This document shows positions 32,855 to 44,282 of a stretch of DNA of 64,000 nt, piece by piece. The translations under genes were made by a program, and so were the position numbers. Each line of letters starts with the position of its first letter. The stretch's first letter is position 1. Below the pieces are notes generated by a model, which was not told the DNA's origin, did not search any database, and saw nothing but the letters and a program-made list of their open reading frames with translations. The stretch is from assembly GCF_018294505.1 (NCBI RefSeq), contig NC_057797.1:121897116-121961115 (forward strand), read 5' to 3'. The stretch comes from Triticum aestivum. Its lineage: Eukaryota > Streptophyta > Magnoliopsida > Poales > Poaceae.

Positions 32855-35800
32855 TTATTCATCAATCAAGCCGGCTGGGTCAATATCCGGAGCAAATGTA
32901 TGCTGACGAACCAGCGGGATAAGGTCGGTCACTTTGTAGGAGGGAGTCGCCATCTTCTTATTGTCCAAGTCAAAACCCAGCTGGTATTAGTAAATATTTG
33001 TTTCATCTCCAACAATGGTGGCCTGAGGTCGCACCTCCCTCACGCAAGCAACGAAGTCATCCTGTTCAAATAGTGACCCATCTTCCTTTACCGTGGGGTA
33101 CCCTCTGGCTACATCTGCCGGGTCTAGATCTGGCACCCAAGCCTTGGAGCGGCTTAGAGCAGTTAAAGCCCCAGCTCTAGCACATGAACGCTTGACTTCT
33201 TGGAACCTGGCGGGTAAGATTGACAGCTTCTTCAAGACATCACTGAGCCGGTTGGGTCCTTGATTGGCAGGAGAGATAGCGGCAAGTGCCCGTTGTGCGC
33301 CAATGTACAATTGTTCTACTAAAGTATACACCGCCTTTAGTTTAGTCACATTGTCTTGGCTCAGGTTCTTGCTTCGTGGACCTGCACATGGTTTCTAAAA
33401 CAAAGGGTCAGCTAGCGTTTTGTATTCCGGTCCAAAGAAGGTCAAAAAGGTCAGTACAGATGACTTACCGAAGATAGCGGACACCATTTGAGACACCTGG
33501 TCTTTTAAATAGGTCAGCTCCGAAGTAACCTCTTCAAGAGCTGCTTCAGCTTTCTCGGCGTGTTGTGTCAGCAACGTTTTCTCTTCAGCCCAGGTTTTCT
33601 TCTTGGCGGCCAAGTTGGTTCTCAATGTTTCCTTCTCAGCAAGAGTTAATTGCAGTTTGGAGTCAGCAGACTAGATTTCTGCCTCCTGATCCGCCAGCCG
33701 GGTCTTCGCATCAGTTAGTTGCGAGCTCAGTTTAGATAAGGCATTATGCAAAACATACCCAGATGAGTCAAGATTTCAATTAAGGTTCAACATTTAAGAT
33801 TCAAGTCTCAAGTACTTTGCACTTCAAAACCACTTGACACTTGGGGGCTAATGTATGCCAAAACAATTTCTTATGACTCTAACATACTGTAAGTCCCAAG
33901 TAATTTACAAAGTACCAGCATTTGGCACTTGGGGGCTAATGTATGCTATTCAGCAAATTTCTCAAGGTTAAGCCGGATTACGATGTTTTTTGGATTTGGC
34001 ACAAGACAGTTATGAAAATTCAAAGAATCGGCTCATTTATGGTTAAATGAACCGACCCTTGGGGGCTACAGGTGAAGCTTTGTTCTATTTTATTGGACTC
34101 CAGAAAAATCTAAAGGTAAGTCTTAGCCTATATCATAAAGTCTACAGATCATTCCGGTTTTCTCATAATCTGAAGACTTGGGGGCTGGCAGAATATAAGT
34201 AAGCTGGAAGAACATACCTCGTACTTCAGCTGCAACTGCTTGACCATTTCGATCTCTGAGTCACGGCTGGAGTGTACATGGCTGAGATAGCCGGATAATA
34301 TGTCGTTGGCATTCAGATGGTCCTAATGTGAAATATCAAAACACACTTTTTGTTTCTCCAGCGCCTCTTGTTTCGAAGTATGACGAGCCAGCATGGTGGG
34401 ATTCCCCGGCTCAATGAAGCGGCTTCCAGTGATCAGAACGTCTTGAGTAGACGGTGATGGCGGGTTAGCCGAGCTGGATGGTCCAGTAGCAGATGGGTTA
34501 ATGGTGGTATCGTCAACTGACGGCTCAGGAGGATTTACTTCAGCGTTGACAGGCAGGTCTTCTGGAGCTTCAGTCAATGGTGGAGAAGATGGCATGGCCG
34601 GTTCAGATGCAAGGACTGGTGGGTTTTCCACCGGCTTAGTTACCTTGGCCTTCTTGGACTTGGCTTGGCCACTAAGAAAGATATTGTGAAACGGTCAGTA
34701 TAAAAAACCAGTTTGAAAGATACTGAGGAAAGAGGATTTTTTTCCTTACCCAGGGGCAGTCTTGAAGGCCGGAAATTGGGTCTGAGACGAGTCACCGGAA
34801 GAGCGAGACACCTCCTGCAAAGATAAAACAAAGTAAGTAATGCAAGGGAGAAGATCCATTAACAGAAAGTCAATGACAAAGAAATAAACCTCATTCTGGC
34901 ATTTTTGAGGAGTCTGTTGAAGAAAAACAGGCGGTTCATCATCATTCCGGGTCTGACGACGGCTCTCGTGTTGCTGCTTTTTTAAAGAAAATGAGGATCC
35001 AGATAAGCCAAAGGGTGTGAAAACCTTACTTTCCGGGTTACCAGCCGAACTTTCTGTCTTGGCAAATGAGCTGAGTCGGAGGAAATAGTTACCTCTTCTT
35101 CCACGGCCTGACTAGCCCCTGTGTCATCCTGGCAATGATCAGTGTTAATAAGATTATTAAAAAGTTGGCCAAGGGAGTCAAGGGCTACCTCCGGCTCAGA
35201 AGTATCATCAAGCTCAACAGATCTTCAGCGGTGCTTTTCTTCTTCTTCTTAGATCTCCGGGTCGTTTTCTTGGCGGTTATGGCGGCGGCTCTGGCTTTCT
35301 TGGCGGCTTCGTGATCGTACTTGGCTTTCCAGAAATCAGATTTGGCCTATAAACAAACAAGCAAGATGAAAGGTCATGCAAGTATTTAAAACAACTGAGG
35401 AAAATGCAAAGAGGAAGAGGGCAGAGGTTCTTTACCTCTGGAACTGGGTTAAGCTTGCAGAAAGGGTTTAACCCGACTTTACTGCAGTCTTCGTATTTAC
35501 CGTTCACCAGAAGAGTTGACATTGAAACAATATCTTCTTCCATTAATTGAACAGAGCTATGAAGAAGAGAGTCATCTGGGCCTCCACCATATTCATACAT
35601 TAGTTTGGATCGGCGGCTTAGAGGGATGACCCGCCACGCAACCCAGCAATGGGTTAAGTCAACTCCGGTTAAACCGTTACCTAATAAGGCGTTAATCCTT
35701 TTGATTGATGGGATCAACCTCTTGCGTTCGGCAGTAGTAAGCTTGTCAGGGAGCACGAATTTGGAGTCAAGACGCTCGGCGTGATGACCCGGCAGTGGCT

Positions 35801-36326
35801 TCTCGTTTGCTGGTGACGTGTCTTGACAATAGAACCAAGTCTGATTCCAGTCTTTTGGATGACTTGGCAAGACTATGAGGGGGAAAACAACACCCTGTCA
35901 AAGCTGAATTGAGATGCCTCCAAGCTCCAAGCTAGGGCCGTTCGTACACTTGTTCTGCCGGTTCAGATAAAAATACTCTCTAAGAGTTCCACGGTCAGTT
36001 CTTCCTGAAGGTACACCTCACAGAGCACTTGGAAGTTGCAAATATTGGATATGGAATTGGGCCCAATATCTTGAGGGTGGAGTTTGAAAAAATGGAGGAC
36101 ATCTCTGAAGAACTTTGAGTCGGGCAGTGAAAAGCCACGGTTCATGTGGTCAGAAAAGACAATGACTTCAGCATCTTTGGGATGGGCTGTTCCTCCTCCG
36201 GGTCAGGCGCACGGTATGACATTACATTCTTCCCTAGCAAAAACCTATGGTAAAGAATTCCTTCAGATTGTTCTCAGTGACGGTTGAGGGAACCCAGTTG
36301 CAGACAGTCAGCGCCTTGGACGGCAT
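32855..36326 (-). pseudogene. Spliced antisense gene of the Tat element (putative gypsy-type transposon domain)
   Basis: Minus-strand multi-exon gene facing gag-pol. ATG at 36326 gives MPSKALTVCNWVPSTVTENN. The first coding exon continues, with two frameshifts, through AEVIVFSDHMNRGFSLPDSK, FFRDVLHFFKLHPQDIGPNS and HPKDWNQTWFYCQDTSP, then GLTGVDLTHCWVAWRVIPLS. This is the plant putative gypsy-type transposon domain (Pfam PF04195) found in Grande- and RIRE2-like Tat elements. A donor (AGAG|GTAAAG, 35435) and acceptor (TTTATAG|GCC, 35347) join the next exon, AKSDFWKAKYDHEAAKKARA with a lysine-rich nuclear-signal-like end. Later exons are Ser/Pro-rich (34323-34631), coiled coil (33395-33625), and a last one ending at 32855 (DIDPAGLIDE). 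The function in Tat elements is unknown. Frameshifts make this copy a pseudogene. Confidence 0.8.
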
Positions 36327-36852
36327 GATGTTCAAAAACAAACTGAAAAGAAGGCAACATGCCGGTTCAATTAAATGATAATGATGAAAGTAAATGATGA
36401 TGATACAGGGGAGTAATGGAGGGGAGTAATGGCGGCTTAAATAAGGGCTAATGTCATATAAGGAAAAGTAAGCTGGCTCAATAAGCCGCCATGAGTACAG
36501 ACATTTGAGAAATACCAGCGGCGGAATTGGTTAAGTATGGAGACAAACAGGTTTCCTAACTTCTGGGTATTATTATGGATCAAATGGCCGTTCAAAATAA
36601 AAAATTTCCTAGACCTAAAAATATAGCACAGATGAGTTCATCAGTCCTAATGCGGCCTTTGTACCAAAAAAAGGGGTCTACTAATGTCAAGATTAGGCAT
36701 CAAACAGCTACCGCATAAGCACACATCTCTTTTTGGATCAAGAAGAGGCAGCAGTGGAAGAACTGCGAAGAACCGCGAAGAACTGCGAAGAACATGCAGG
36801 AAAACCTAGAAGCTCTAAATGCGGATCTGAGGAATGAAGGGCGAATACTTAC

Positions 36853-37005
36853 GGCCATGGATTCCTCCATGAAAGATCACCGTCGTTTTCTTTGAACCGA
36901 TTCTGGTTGATGCAGCGGCCAAAGTCGACGACGACAAGATGCTCTGCGACGGCGGCGGGGCTCGAGTTGCAGTGGAGTTGTGAGAGGAAGAAGACGAAGA
37001 AGAGA
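36853..37005 (-). other. Non-coding leader exon of the antisense gene
   Basis: From just below the TATA box the minus strand has a pyrimidine-rich leader (CTTTCTCATTCCTCTCTCTT) ending CCATGGCC|GTAAGT at 36852. A matching acceptor TTTTCAG|TTTG lies at 36343, 17 bp before the ATG at 36326. The intron would be 36852-36343 (510 bp), GT-AG. The exact transcription start is inferred. Confidence 0.55.
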
Positions 37006-37033
37006 GAGGAATGAGAAAGGACCGGGACGTGCC

Positions 37034-37041
37034 TATTTATA
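37034..37041 (-). promoter_or_regulatory. TATA box of the antisense gene
   Basis: The minus strand reads CCCCTTATAAATAGGCACG. A canonical TATAAATA lies about 30 bp ahead of the pyrimidine-rich leader and 65 bp inside the border of the Sabrina solo LTR. Confidence 0.65.
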
Positions 37042-37105
37042 AGGGGATAAGCCAATGGGCGGGCACGAAAATCGAGGAAAACCCAAATAATGGTTATCTA
37101 ACTAA

Positions 37106-37110
37106 ATGGA
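37106..37110. other. Target-site duplication (left) of the Sabrina solo LTR
   Basis: ATGGA, identical to the five bases 38687-38691 on the other side of the LTR. Confidence 0.9.
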
Positions 37111-38686
37111 TGCTACCTCTTGAGCACAGCGTTGGATTTCCCCGAAGAGGAGAGGATGATGCAGCAAAGTAGCGTAAGTATTTCCCTCAGTTTTTGAGAA
37201 CCAAGGTATCAATCCAGTAGGAGGCTACGCGTGAGTCCCTCGTACCTACACAAAAACAATAGCTCAACACAACCAAGGCGCTTAGGGGTTGTCAATCCCT
37301 TCATGGTCACTTATGAAAGTGAGATCTGATAGAGATGACAAATAATATTTTTGGTATTTTTGGTATAGAGATGCAAAGTAAAAAGTAAAAGCAAAGTAAA
37401 AGCAAAGCAAAAATAAAGTGATGGAGATTGATATGATGAGAAAGAGACCCGGGGGCCATAGGTTTCACTAGTGGCTTCTCTCAAGAGCATAAGTATTCTA
37501 CGGTGGGTGAACAAAATACTATTGAGCAATTTACAGAATTGAGCATAGTTATGAGAATATCTAGGTATGATCATGTATATAGGCATCACATCCGAGACAA
37601 GTAGACCGACTCCTGCCTGCATCTACTACTATTACTCCACTCACCGACCGCTATCCAGCATGCATCTAGAGTATTAAGTTAAAAACAGAGTAACGCCTTA
37701 AGCAAGATGACATGATGTAGAGGGATAGTTTCATGCAATATGATAAAAACCCATCGTGTTATCCTCGATGGCAACAATACAATATGTGCCTTGCTGCCCC
37801 TTCTGTCACTGGGAAAGGACACCGCAAGATCGAACCCAAAGCTAAGCACTCCTCCCATGGCAAGAACAACCAATCTAGTAGGCCAAACCAAACTGATAAT
37901 TCGAAGAGACTTGCAAAGATAACCAATCATACATAAAAGAATTCAGAGAAGATTCAAATATTATTCATAGATAGACTTGATCATAAACCCACAATTCATT
38001 GGTCTCAACAAACACACCGCAAAAAGAAGATTACATCGAATAGATCTCCACGAGAGAGGGGGAGAACATTGTATTGAGATCCAAAAAGAGAGAAGAAGCC
38101 ATCTAGCTACTAACTATGGACCCGTAGGTCTGAAATAAACTACTCACACTTCATCGGAGGGGCTTGGATGATGATGTAGAAGCCCTCCGTGATCGATGCC
38201 CCCTCCGGCGGAGCTCCGGAACAGGCCCCAAGATGGGATCTCGTGAATACAGAAAGTTGCAGCGGTGGAATTAGGTTTTTGGCTCCGTCCCCGATCATTT
38301 GGGGGTACGTAGGTATATATAGGAGGAAGAAGTACGTCGGTGGAGCTTCGAGGGGCCCACGAGACAGGGGGGCGCTCCCTAGAGGGGCGCCCTCCACCCC
38401 CGTGGCCGCCTCGTGGCTTTCTTGACGGAGGGTCCAAGTCTCCTGGATCTTATCTGATGAGAAAATCACGTTTCCAAAGGTTTCATTCCGTTTGGACTCC
38501 GTTTGATATTATGTTTCTCCGAAACACTGAAATAGGCAAAAAACAGCAATTCTGGGCTGGGCCTCCGGTTAATAGGTTAGTCCCAAAAATAATATAAAAG
38601 TGGAAAATAAAGCCCAATATAGTCCAAAACAGTAGATAATATAGCACGGAGCAATCAAAAATTATAGATACGTTGGAGACGTATCA
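37111..38686 (-). mobile_element. Solo LTR of a Sabrina-like gypsy retrotransposon
   Basis: Read on the minus strand it begins TGATACGTCTCCAACGTATC and ends CTCAAGAGGTAGCA (1576 bp), the ends I associate with the abundant Triticeae family Sabrina. A minus-strand TATA (CCTATATATACCTACG, about 38311-38320) precedes the leader that contains GGAGCTCCGCCGGAGGGGGC. It is flanked by a perfect 5 bp duplication, ATGGA, so it is a solo LTR left by recombination between the two LTRs of a full element. It sits in the non-coding 3' part of the Tat element. Internal frames are not genes. Confidence 0.9.
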
Positions 38687-38691
38687 ATGGA
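38687..38691. other. Target-site duplication (right) of the Sabrina solo LTR
   Basis: ATGGA, matching 37106-37110. Confidence 0.9.
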
Positions 38692-38878
38692 CGCCTCGGT
38701 TCACGGAAGGCATTAAAGATAAAGATCTGTTGGAGATGATGACATAAAAGTTTTTTGTATTTTCCAGAGATGACGTCATGGCGGGTTACAAAAACTTCTG
38801 CGAGGAAAGGAAGATGGAGTTTTGTTTAAGTATTGGAGATTGACAAAGAACAAAGTTCAAAGTCAACCTGGGGCCTAA

Positions 38879-39410
38879 TGTTGGGGATATAGCTATTAGT
38901 TATGACCCACCCAGGAGGGGCCGGGTCAGTCCCAATAACGGGTCACAAGGGAGGCCCAATAAACATTCAAGTTGATAGTTTATTAAGGATTATAGAAGGC
39001 CTAAGCCCAGAGGCGGCTTAAGGCCCAATGTTATAAACCGACATATGTAAAGAAAGACTTGTAAGGAAAGACATGTAAAATAAGTCACCGAGCCGGACAC
39101 GCTTTATGAGCCGGCCGGGACTCTGTAGGCTGCCAGGCGTTAACCCGTGTGTATAAGGGGACGACCCGATGGCGGCTTAGGGCAAGAAACAAGAGATCGA
39201 TAACCAAGCCGACGAACTAGCCTCTTGGTGATCGAAACCCCCCAGCAATATCAACACAACTAGACGTAGGCTTTTACCTTCACCGAAGGGGCCGAACTAG
39301 TATAAACCTCTCGTGTCCTTTGTCCCGATTAACCCCTTTAAGCTTCCTAGTTGCGATGCCCTACGAGTAAGTCCTTCTGCTAGGACATCTGCCGTGACAA
39401 TTCCACGACA
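38879..39410 (+). mobile_element. 3' LTR of the Tat element
   Basis: Starts TGTTGGGGATATAGCTATTA and ends GACAATTCCACGACA (532 bp), with TG and CA termini. It contains a TATAAGGGGACGACCC segment that could be the promoter (about 39152). It follows the internal region through a short purine-containing stretch (ACCTGGGGCCTAA) and is followed by copia gag sequence, in which the reading frame on the minus strand resumes. Confidence 0.8.
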
Positions 39411-40072
39411 AGAGTGTTATGATGACTCTGAAGGTTGTAAAACTTAGACTGAAGTCTGTGAAGATTATCAATTAGAGTTTGAGTTCGATCCATTTCTTCA
39501 CCCAACATATCATCGCTTTCATTTAACATATTTTGAACCTTTTCCAAATCTTTTTGTTGCTTTACAGCAAGAGATGCAAGCTTGGTATAGCTGGGTCCAA
39601 ATTCATCACCAGATTCATCATCACTAGACTCAGATAAGTAACATTCGGTTACCTTGGCACCTTTTTCCATGAGGCATGGTGCAGAATATGATGATTCAGG
39701 GTCGAAAGTCATCGTCTTGAGTGATTCCTTGAAATCCTCAAACCAGGGGTCATGACGAGTTCGATGACCTTCATAGACATTAGAGAGTCGGTCCCAGATG
39801 AGCTTCGCATGGCTGAGATACATGATATTCATGAACTAATTTGGGGGAAAATAGGAGCAGATGATGTCCCTCGCCATGATGTCAAGTCGAGTGTACTTGT
39901 GAATATCATCACCCTCCGCCATCTTGCAAAGATCGGTAACACCAATCTCAGTGACGGTCCACAGCTCGCTGTTCATCGCCATGAGGCGCTTCTTCATCAT
40001 GGCCTTCCACTTGGTATAATCATGACCATCAAAGATGGGGCATGTCACTTTCTTCATTCCTGCAGGCGACAT
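39411..40072 (-). pseudogene. gag: Copia-type gag, 5' part, cut by the Tat insertion
   Basis: ATG at 40072 gives MSPAGMKKVTCPIFDGHDYT, KWKAMMKKRLMAMNSELW and TVTEIGVTDLCKM, the start of a UBN2-type copia gag. A single TAG (where relatives have glutamine) at about 39835 separates it from the continuing frame MNIMYLSHAKLIWDRLSNVY, EGHRTRHDPWFEDFKESLKT, an acidic linker and a coiled coil (KQQKDLEKVQNMLNESDDML). The frame runs into the Tat LTR end at 39410. The gag would form the particle shell. The rest of this copia element should be on the far left of the Tat insertion, outside the window. Confidence 0.8.
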
Positions 40073-40125
40073 AACTAAAACTATAGGCGGTTAAACCAAA
40101 ATCACACAGAACAAGGGAGTACCTT

Positions 40126-40137
40126 GCTCTGATACCA
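40126..40137 (-). other. Primer binding site of the minus-strand copia element
   Basis: The minus strand reads CACTTTCAATTGGTATCAGAGC. The PBS TGGTATCAGAGC is a perfect match to the plant initiator-Met tRNA PBS and lies two bases after the LTR end at 40140. Confidence 0.9.
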
Positions 40138-40139
40138 AT

Positions 40140-41623
40140 TGAAAGTGCATTATATCGACTATAGGGGATGAATAGGCGATTTTTACAAATTCGTCACTGA
40201 GGAATTTCAGGGTGAGGAAATTCCTAAGCAACGAACCACTTAGCAGCGGATTAAGTACTCAGATGCAAGCATAACAGAGTAGTAGCACAGTCATCATGAT
40301 GAAATGAAAACAAGCACATAGTACAAGTAGCATAAACACAGGATAAGCATGCTGAAGACAAAGTGATTGAAGAAATATGATTGAGGAAATTGAGGAAGTC
40401 TTCAAACAGTAATGATCAAGTACTTCTACATAGAAATGAGGAAATGAAAGGGTTGAGGAAATAGAACCAGTAGCTTGGAGAAGACAGTGATTCGGTAGAC
40501 CAGTTCCAACTGCTGTGACAGTCATATGTCTGGTTGGAGCGGCTGGGTATTTAAACCTGAGTACACACATTCCCGGACACACAGTCCTTCCTGTATTCTC
40601 CTTGAGCTAAGGTCACACAGACCTCGCCCAATCACTCATGGTAAGTCTTCAGGTGACTTCCAAACCTTCACACACTCGGTCACTCGGCGATCCACAATTT
40701 CCTCTTGGATGCTCTAGACCATGATGCCTAACCGTCTTGAGGATGCACAGTCCTCAAAAGTAACAAGCGTCGGTTCCACATAGGAACAATCTCTTCAGTG
40801 ATGCTCAATCACTTTGGGTTTGTAGGTGTTTGGGTTTGGGTTTTTCCTCACTTGATGATTTTCGCTCAAAGTCCTTGGAGGATTGGATGCTCTCAATGAC
40901 AAGTGTCAGTTTCTCGCGGAGCAGCCAACCAGCTAGTGGTTGTAGGGGGCGGCTATTTATAGCCTAGGGAGCAGCCCGACATGATAAGACATAAATGCCC
41001 TTCAATGATATATGACCGTTGGGAGGGTAGATATTTTGGGACAGCTGGCGCATAGCACAACAACGGTCAAAGATTTGAGCTCTCAAATTCCTAAGGGCTA
41101 TCATGTTCCTCACTTGTAGGCAAACTGCACTTGCGAATTCCTAACTCCTCAGTCAGAACAAATTCCTCGGAGAACAGAAGATCTTCGTCTCTGTCATTGA
41201 AGAAATTGACTGAACTATATGAGATTTCCAATGGCTTCACTCGAAAGGATTGGGTAGGTGTAGGATTTTGAGATGAGCATCACTTGGAAACTTCCTTAGT
41301 TTTAACTCGTCCCCCTTTAACAGTACGGTATTTCCTATGACTCAGGAAAGAGAAAATGAAAATACGAAAACAAAAGTCTTCACGCTTCATAATCCTTGCA
41401 TGGATGTCAAGTCTTCACGGTCACACCAATTTCTTCACTTTCAAAGTCTTCAGAAAACCAAAGTCTTCAGCTGAAGACATTCATTTTTAGGGGTCGACTT
41501 TCATCGTAAATATCAAACTCCTCATAGACTTATAGACTTGTGTACACTTGCAAACTCATTAGTCCCTTAACCTACAAGTCTTCAATACACAAAAATCACT
41601 AAGGGGCACTAGATGCAGTTACA
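40140..41623 (-). mobile_element. 5' LTR of a minus-strand copia element
   Basis: On the minus strand it starts TGTAACTGCATCTAGTGCCC and ends ATAATGCACTTTCA (1484 bp). A TATA box (GGCTATAAATAGCCGCC on the minus strand, 40954-40961) precedes a leader. Frequent GAAGAC/GAGGAA-type repeats (for example TGAAGACTTTG) are characteristic of this LTR. The PBS and gag follow in the right order. The bases after it, GATGT (41624-41628), would be the target duplication. I recall such LTRs as Maximus- or Claudia-like but cannot confirm the name. Confidence 0.8.
40954..40961 (-). promoter_or_regulatory. TATA box of the copia LTR
   Basis: TATAAATA on the minus strand in GGCTATAAATAGCCGCC, mid-LTR, the usual U3/R position. 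Confidence 0.65.
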
Positions 41624-42240
41624 GATGTCCGGCCTAACCCTGTCACTTACACCAGAACGGCCATATCTTCTCCACCACTATATATAGCCTTCTTCCTCCA
41701 TGGGATAAGGTTGACCATTCACTTTGAGCAAACCCTAGAACACATTTCACTCTCTCTCACACTCATACACCAAATCTTATATCCCGGAGGGATTTGAGAG
41801 CACTTGTGAGAAGTTGTCCAATCAAGTGATAGATCCACTCCTTCCCCTTCTTCTCACCAAAGGAATTTGTGATTTGAGCAAGTCTTGAACTTTTCCCCAT
41901 CGTTCTTGTTACTCTTGGAGGTTGGAGACTCCTAGGTGGTAGGAGTTCTTCGGAGAGGAATCGACCATTGTGATTATCCCCAGAAAGTTTGTGAGGGTTT
42001 GGAGACCATCCCAAGGTCTACCACTAGTGGTTGAGAATCGCCTTCATGGTGATATCTCAAAGAAAGAATATGGTGAGCCTTCATGGCGTTGGTGTGCCTT
42101 TGTGGTAACATCCACCTCTCTAAACAGTGACGTAGCTTCCCTCCAAGGAAGTGAACATCGGCATACATCCTGCAACATCGGCATACATCCTGCAACATCG
42201 GCATACTTGTTATTAATGGAAACTAATCACTAGCATCTTG
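41624..42240 (+). mobile_element. Fragment of another retrotransposon LTR
   Basis: Contains a plus-strand TATA (CCACTATATATAGCC, about 41681), a leader with AACCCTAGAACACATTTCAC, and the phrases GGTGATATCTCAAAGAAAGA and GGTAACATCCACCTCTCTAA that I associate with the U5 part of a Triticeae copia LTR. The left end is cut by the copia LTR. The right end is unclear near a short tandem repeat. No reading frame is supported. Confidence 0.5.
42153..42208 (+). repeat. 20 bp tandem repeat, 2.7 copies
   Basis: AACATCGGCATACATCCTGC is present twice and partially a third time. Confidence 0.85.
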
Positions 42241-43085
42241 AAAACTAAGTTTTTGTAAAATTGGCAACTATGCAATTTTAAACTACTACTAGTAGTACTG
42301 GTATTAACCAGATGCATTTAGCCAGTGAATAAGGGCTACCACCACATGTTTTCTATGTGATGCTTTTTATTTTGCTGGTTTTCTGTGTGACACTTTGCAT
42401 GCATGCACTCTTTTGTGATGCCCTCAGCATATCCTTCTAGCCCACACTGTTGTGCTAGAATCTGGATGCATGTGGCACATGCTTCACATCGAGAAAAAAT
42501 GGCAATTAACGGGCTGTTTGGTTCTAGGCCTAACCATGCCACACTTTGCCATACAATGTTGCCACACTTGCCTAAGGTTAGTTCTTCAAAATGAGAGCCA
42601 CAAGTTGGCAAGCCTAAGGGAATCTTGCCATACTTTTTGAGTGTATATGATGTGGGGCCCTAGTGTGGCTTGCCTAAGGTGTGGCTTGAACCAAACACCC
42701 ATCTAAGTTGGTCAAACTTGCCTAACTTTGGGTGTGGCAACCTTAGGAAAACTTAGTCTCAAACCAAACAGCCCCTAAGTTATGTTTTTCACGCAAGAAA
42801 GTGGTTAATAATACAACAAGTAAGTTAAAAATGTGGCAATTATGGATGAAGAAAAAAAGTTATCAAAACATGTCGACATCGGTCTAGTTTTAAAGATCTC
42901 GTCGCAACAAAGTCAATGGTGAATATGGATCATTAATTAAATTAACAATTTTAGAGATAAAACATTTTAAATTTCAAGGCAATTGGGAGAATATCGATGA
43001 AGTCATTGCATGCATGCATGCATGGGAGAGAAAGGGAATTAGCCGCTGCATGGGAAGACTCACATGCGGCGCCACTGTGTAGTTA
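42241..43085. other. AT-rich spacer with one MITE, no gene
   Basis: Apart from the Harbinger-type MITE at 42510-42775 and a GCATGCATGCAT run at about 43009-43024, I see nothing. Short minus and plus frames at 42336-42640 overlap the MITE. Confidence 0.5.
42510..42775. mobile_element. PIF/Harbinger-type MITE with TAA duplication
   Basis: 266 bp from CGGGCTGTTTGGTTCTAGGC to CTCAAACCAAACAGCCCC. The ends pair as GGGCTGTTTGGTT. Internal GCCTAAGGTT and TTGCCTAA blocks are inverted copies. TAA flanks both ends (42507-42509 and 42776-42778). Confidence 0.85.
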
Positions 43086-44239
43086 AGTCCTTAAATAAAT
43101 ATAAAACCCTCCTTATCATGCATAGAGCCTTTTAATATTAATTTAACATCATCGGAAACTATCTCCACCTATATATAATTTATTGGTATTACTCGGTAAA
43201 CCCTGAAACCCTTTCGGTGACTCTGAAACACTTCCGGTTCCTCTCGAAACTATTTCGAATATTAATAAAAGTATTTGATAAATATTCTCTCATTACTTCT
43301 GTCCTACGGACACTCAGCATATCATGATTACCTTAAGCTTGTGACCCCGTAGGTTCAGTGAAATATAGACATGAACAAAACCCCTTTTGTTCAGTGACCG
43401 ATAGCGGAACCATGGGCGTCATATTGATCCCTATGAGTACACAGATGGCATTCAAGTGAACCTTTGGTTACCATGTCATATTCCCTTTTCTTCGTGATAC
43501 TTTACAAAATACGAGGTGAGATATATCGTTATCCTCTTGTGTTATACACCTGCTCACTATAATGTTCTCCTGGTTATGGGTTTTGCTCTTTTTTCTCTTT
43601 AAAATGTTTCGGCATCCCCGTGACATAGTTACTTTTGTCTGGCTAGACAATGATGGATGCCGTCACAATGAGAGGGCGATAAGAATATCTCTCCATTGTC
43701 GGAGGAGAAAATCACACTCTCGAGCTATCTAATCTATTGTCAAAGTTTTCGATAAATGTGTAAGTTGTCTTTATGATCACCGTGTTAGAGATGACGTTTG
43801 AGCAATCCCAAAGTTCATCGTACGGTAAAAAGTGACTATGATACTCTCATGGTCTAAGAAACTAAATCACACGTTAATACTCTGTGTTATAACAATTGAC
43901 TTCTGACCGTTGTATCTCAAAGTATTAGAAACAAGTTTGGGTTGATTCAATATGATCGTTCTTCTAACGCCATACTCTCAATGTTATTTTAGGACTATCG
44001 TTACACTTAACGATATCCTAAGATTCGAAAAACATGATCACCAACAACACTTGAGCCAGTCTTAGAGGCAAGACTAGGAACCTAATTTCGTCATTTATCA
44101 TTCCACATGTGCATATGAGTTTTCCACTGAATCGCACATTCCAGGATCATAGCAGTTATAGCATAGAATATAAACTCTTAATTGTGAACATGAAAAAATA
44201 ATGATAAAATACTATTGCCTCTAAGGCATATTTCCAACA
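43086..44239 (-). mobile_element. Copia LTR fragment related to the Angela/BARE group
   Basis: On the minus strand it starts TGTTGGAAATATGCCTTAGA at 44239, the same terminus type as the Angela-like LTR at 714. Far inside are CGAAACCATTTC-like and TTACCGAGTAATACCAATAA segments matching the U3-R part of such LTRs. The left limit is uncertain and the rest of the LTR is missing. No coding sequence. Confidence 0.55.
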
Positions 44240-44282
44240 TTTACCTTACTTAGTTCTGTTCGCACTCAATCCAAAATCATCA

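Larger units (their letters stand above)
25250..39410 (+). mobile_element. Tat-lineage Ty3/gypsy retrotransposon, 5' part disrupted by the CACTA element
   Basis: The order gag, protease, RT, RNase H, second (archaeal-type) RNase H, integrase, 3' subrepeats, antisense gene, 3' LTR is diagnostic for the Tat lineage. The 5' LTR and start of gag should lie to the left of the CACTA insertion, beyond the window. The element contains a Sabrina solo LTR (37111-38686). Its gag-pol has at least two frameshifts and about eight in-frame stops, most of them CGA to TGA or CAG to TAG type. It sits in the gag of a minus-strand copia element. After the 3' LTR the first bases are AGAGT, one copy of the expected 5 bp target duplication. 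It may belong to the wheat Fatima group, which I cannot confirm. Confidence 0.85.
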
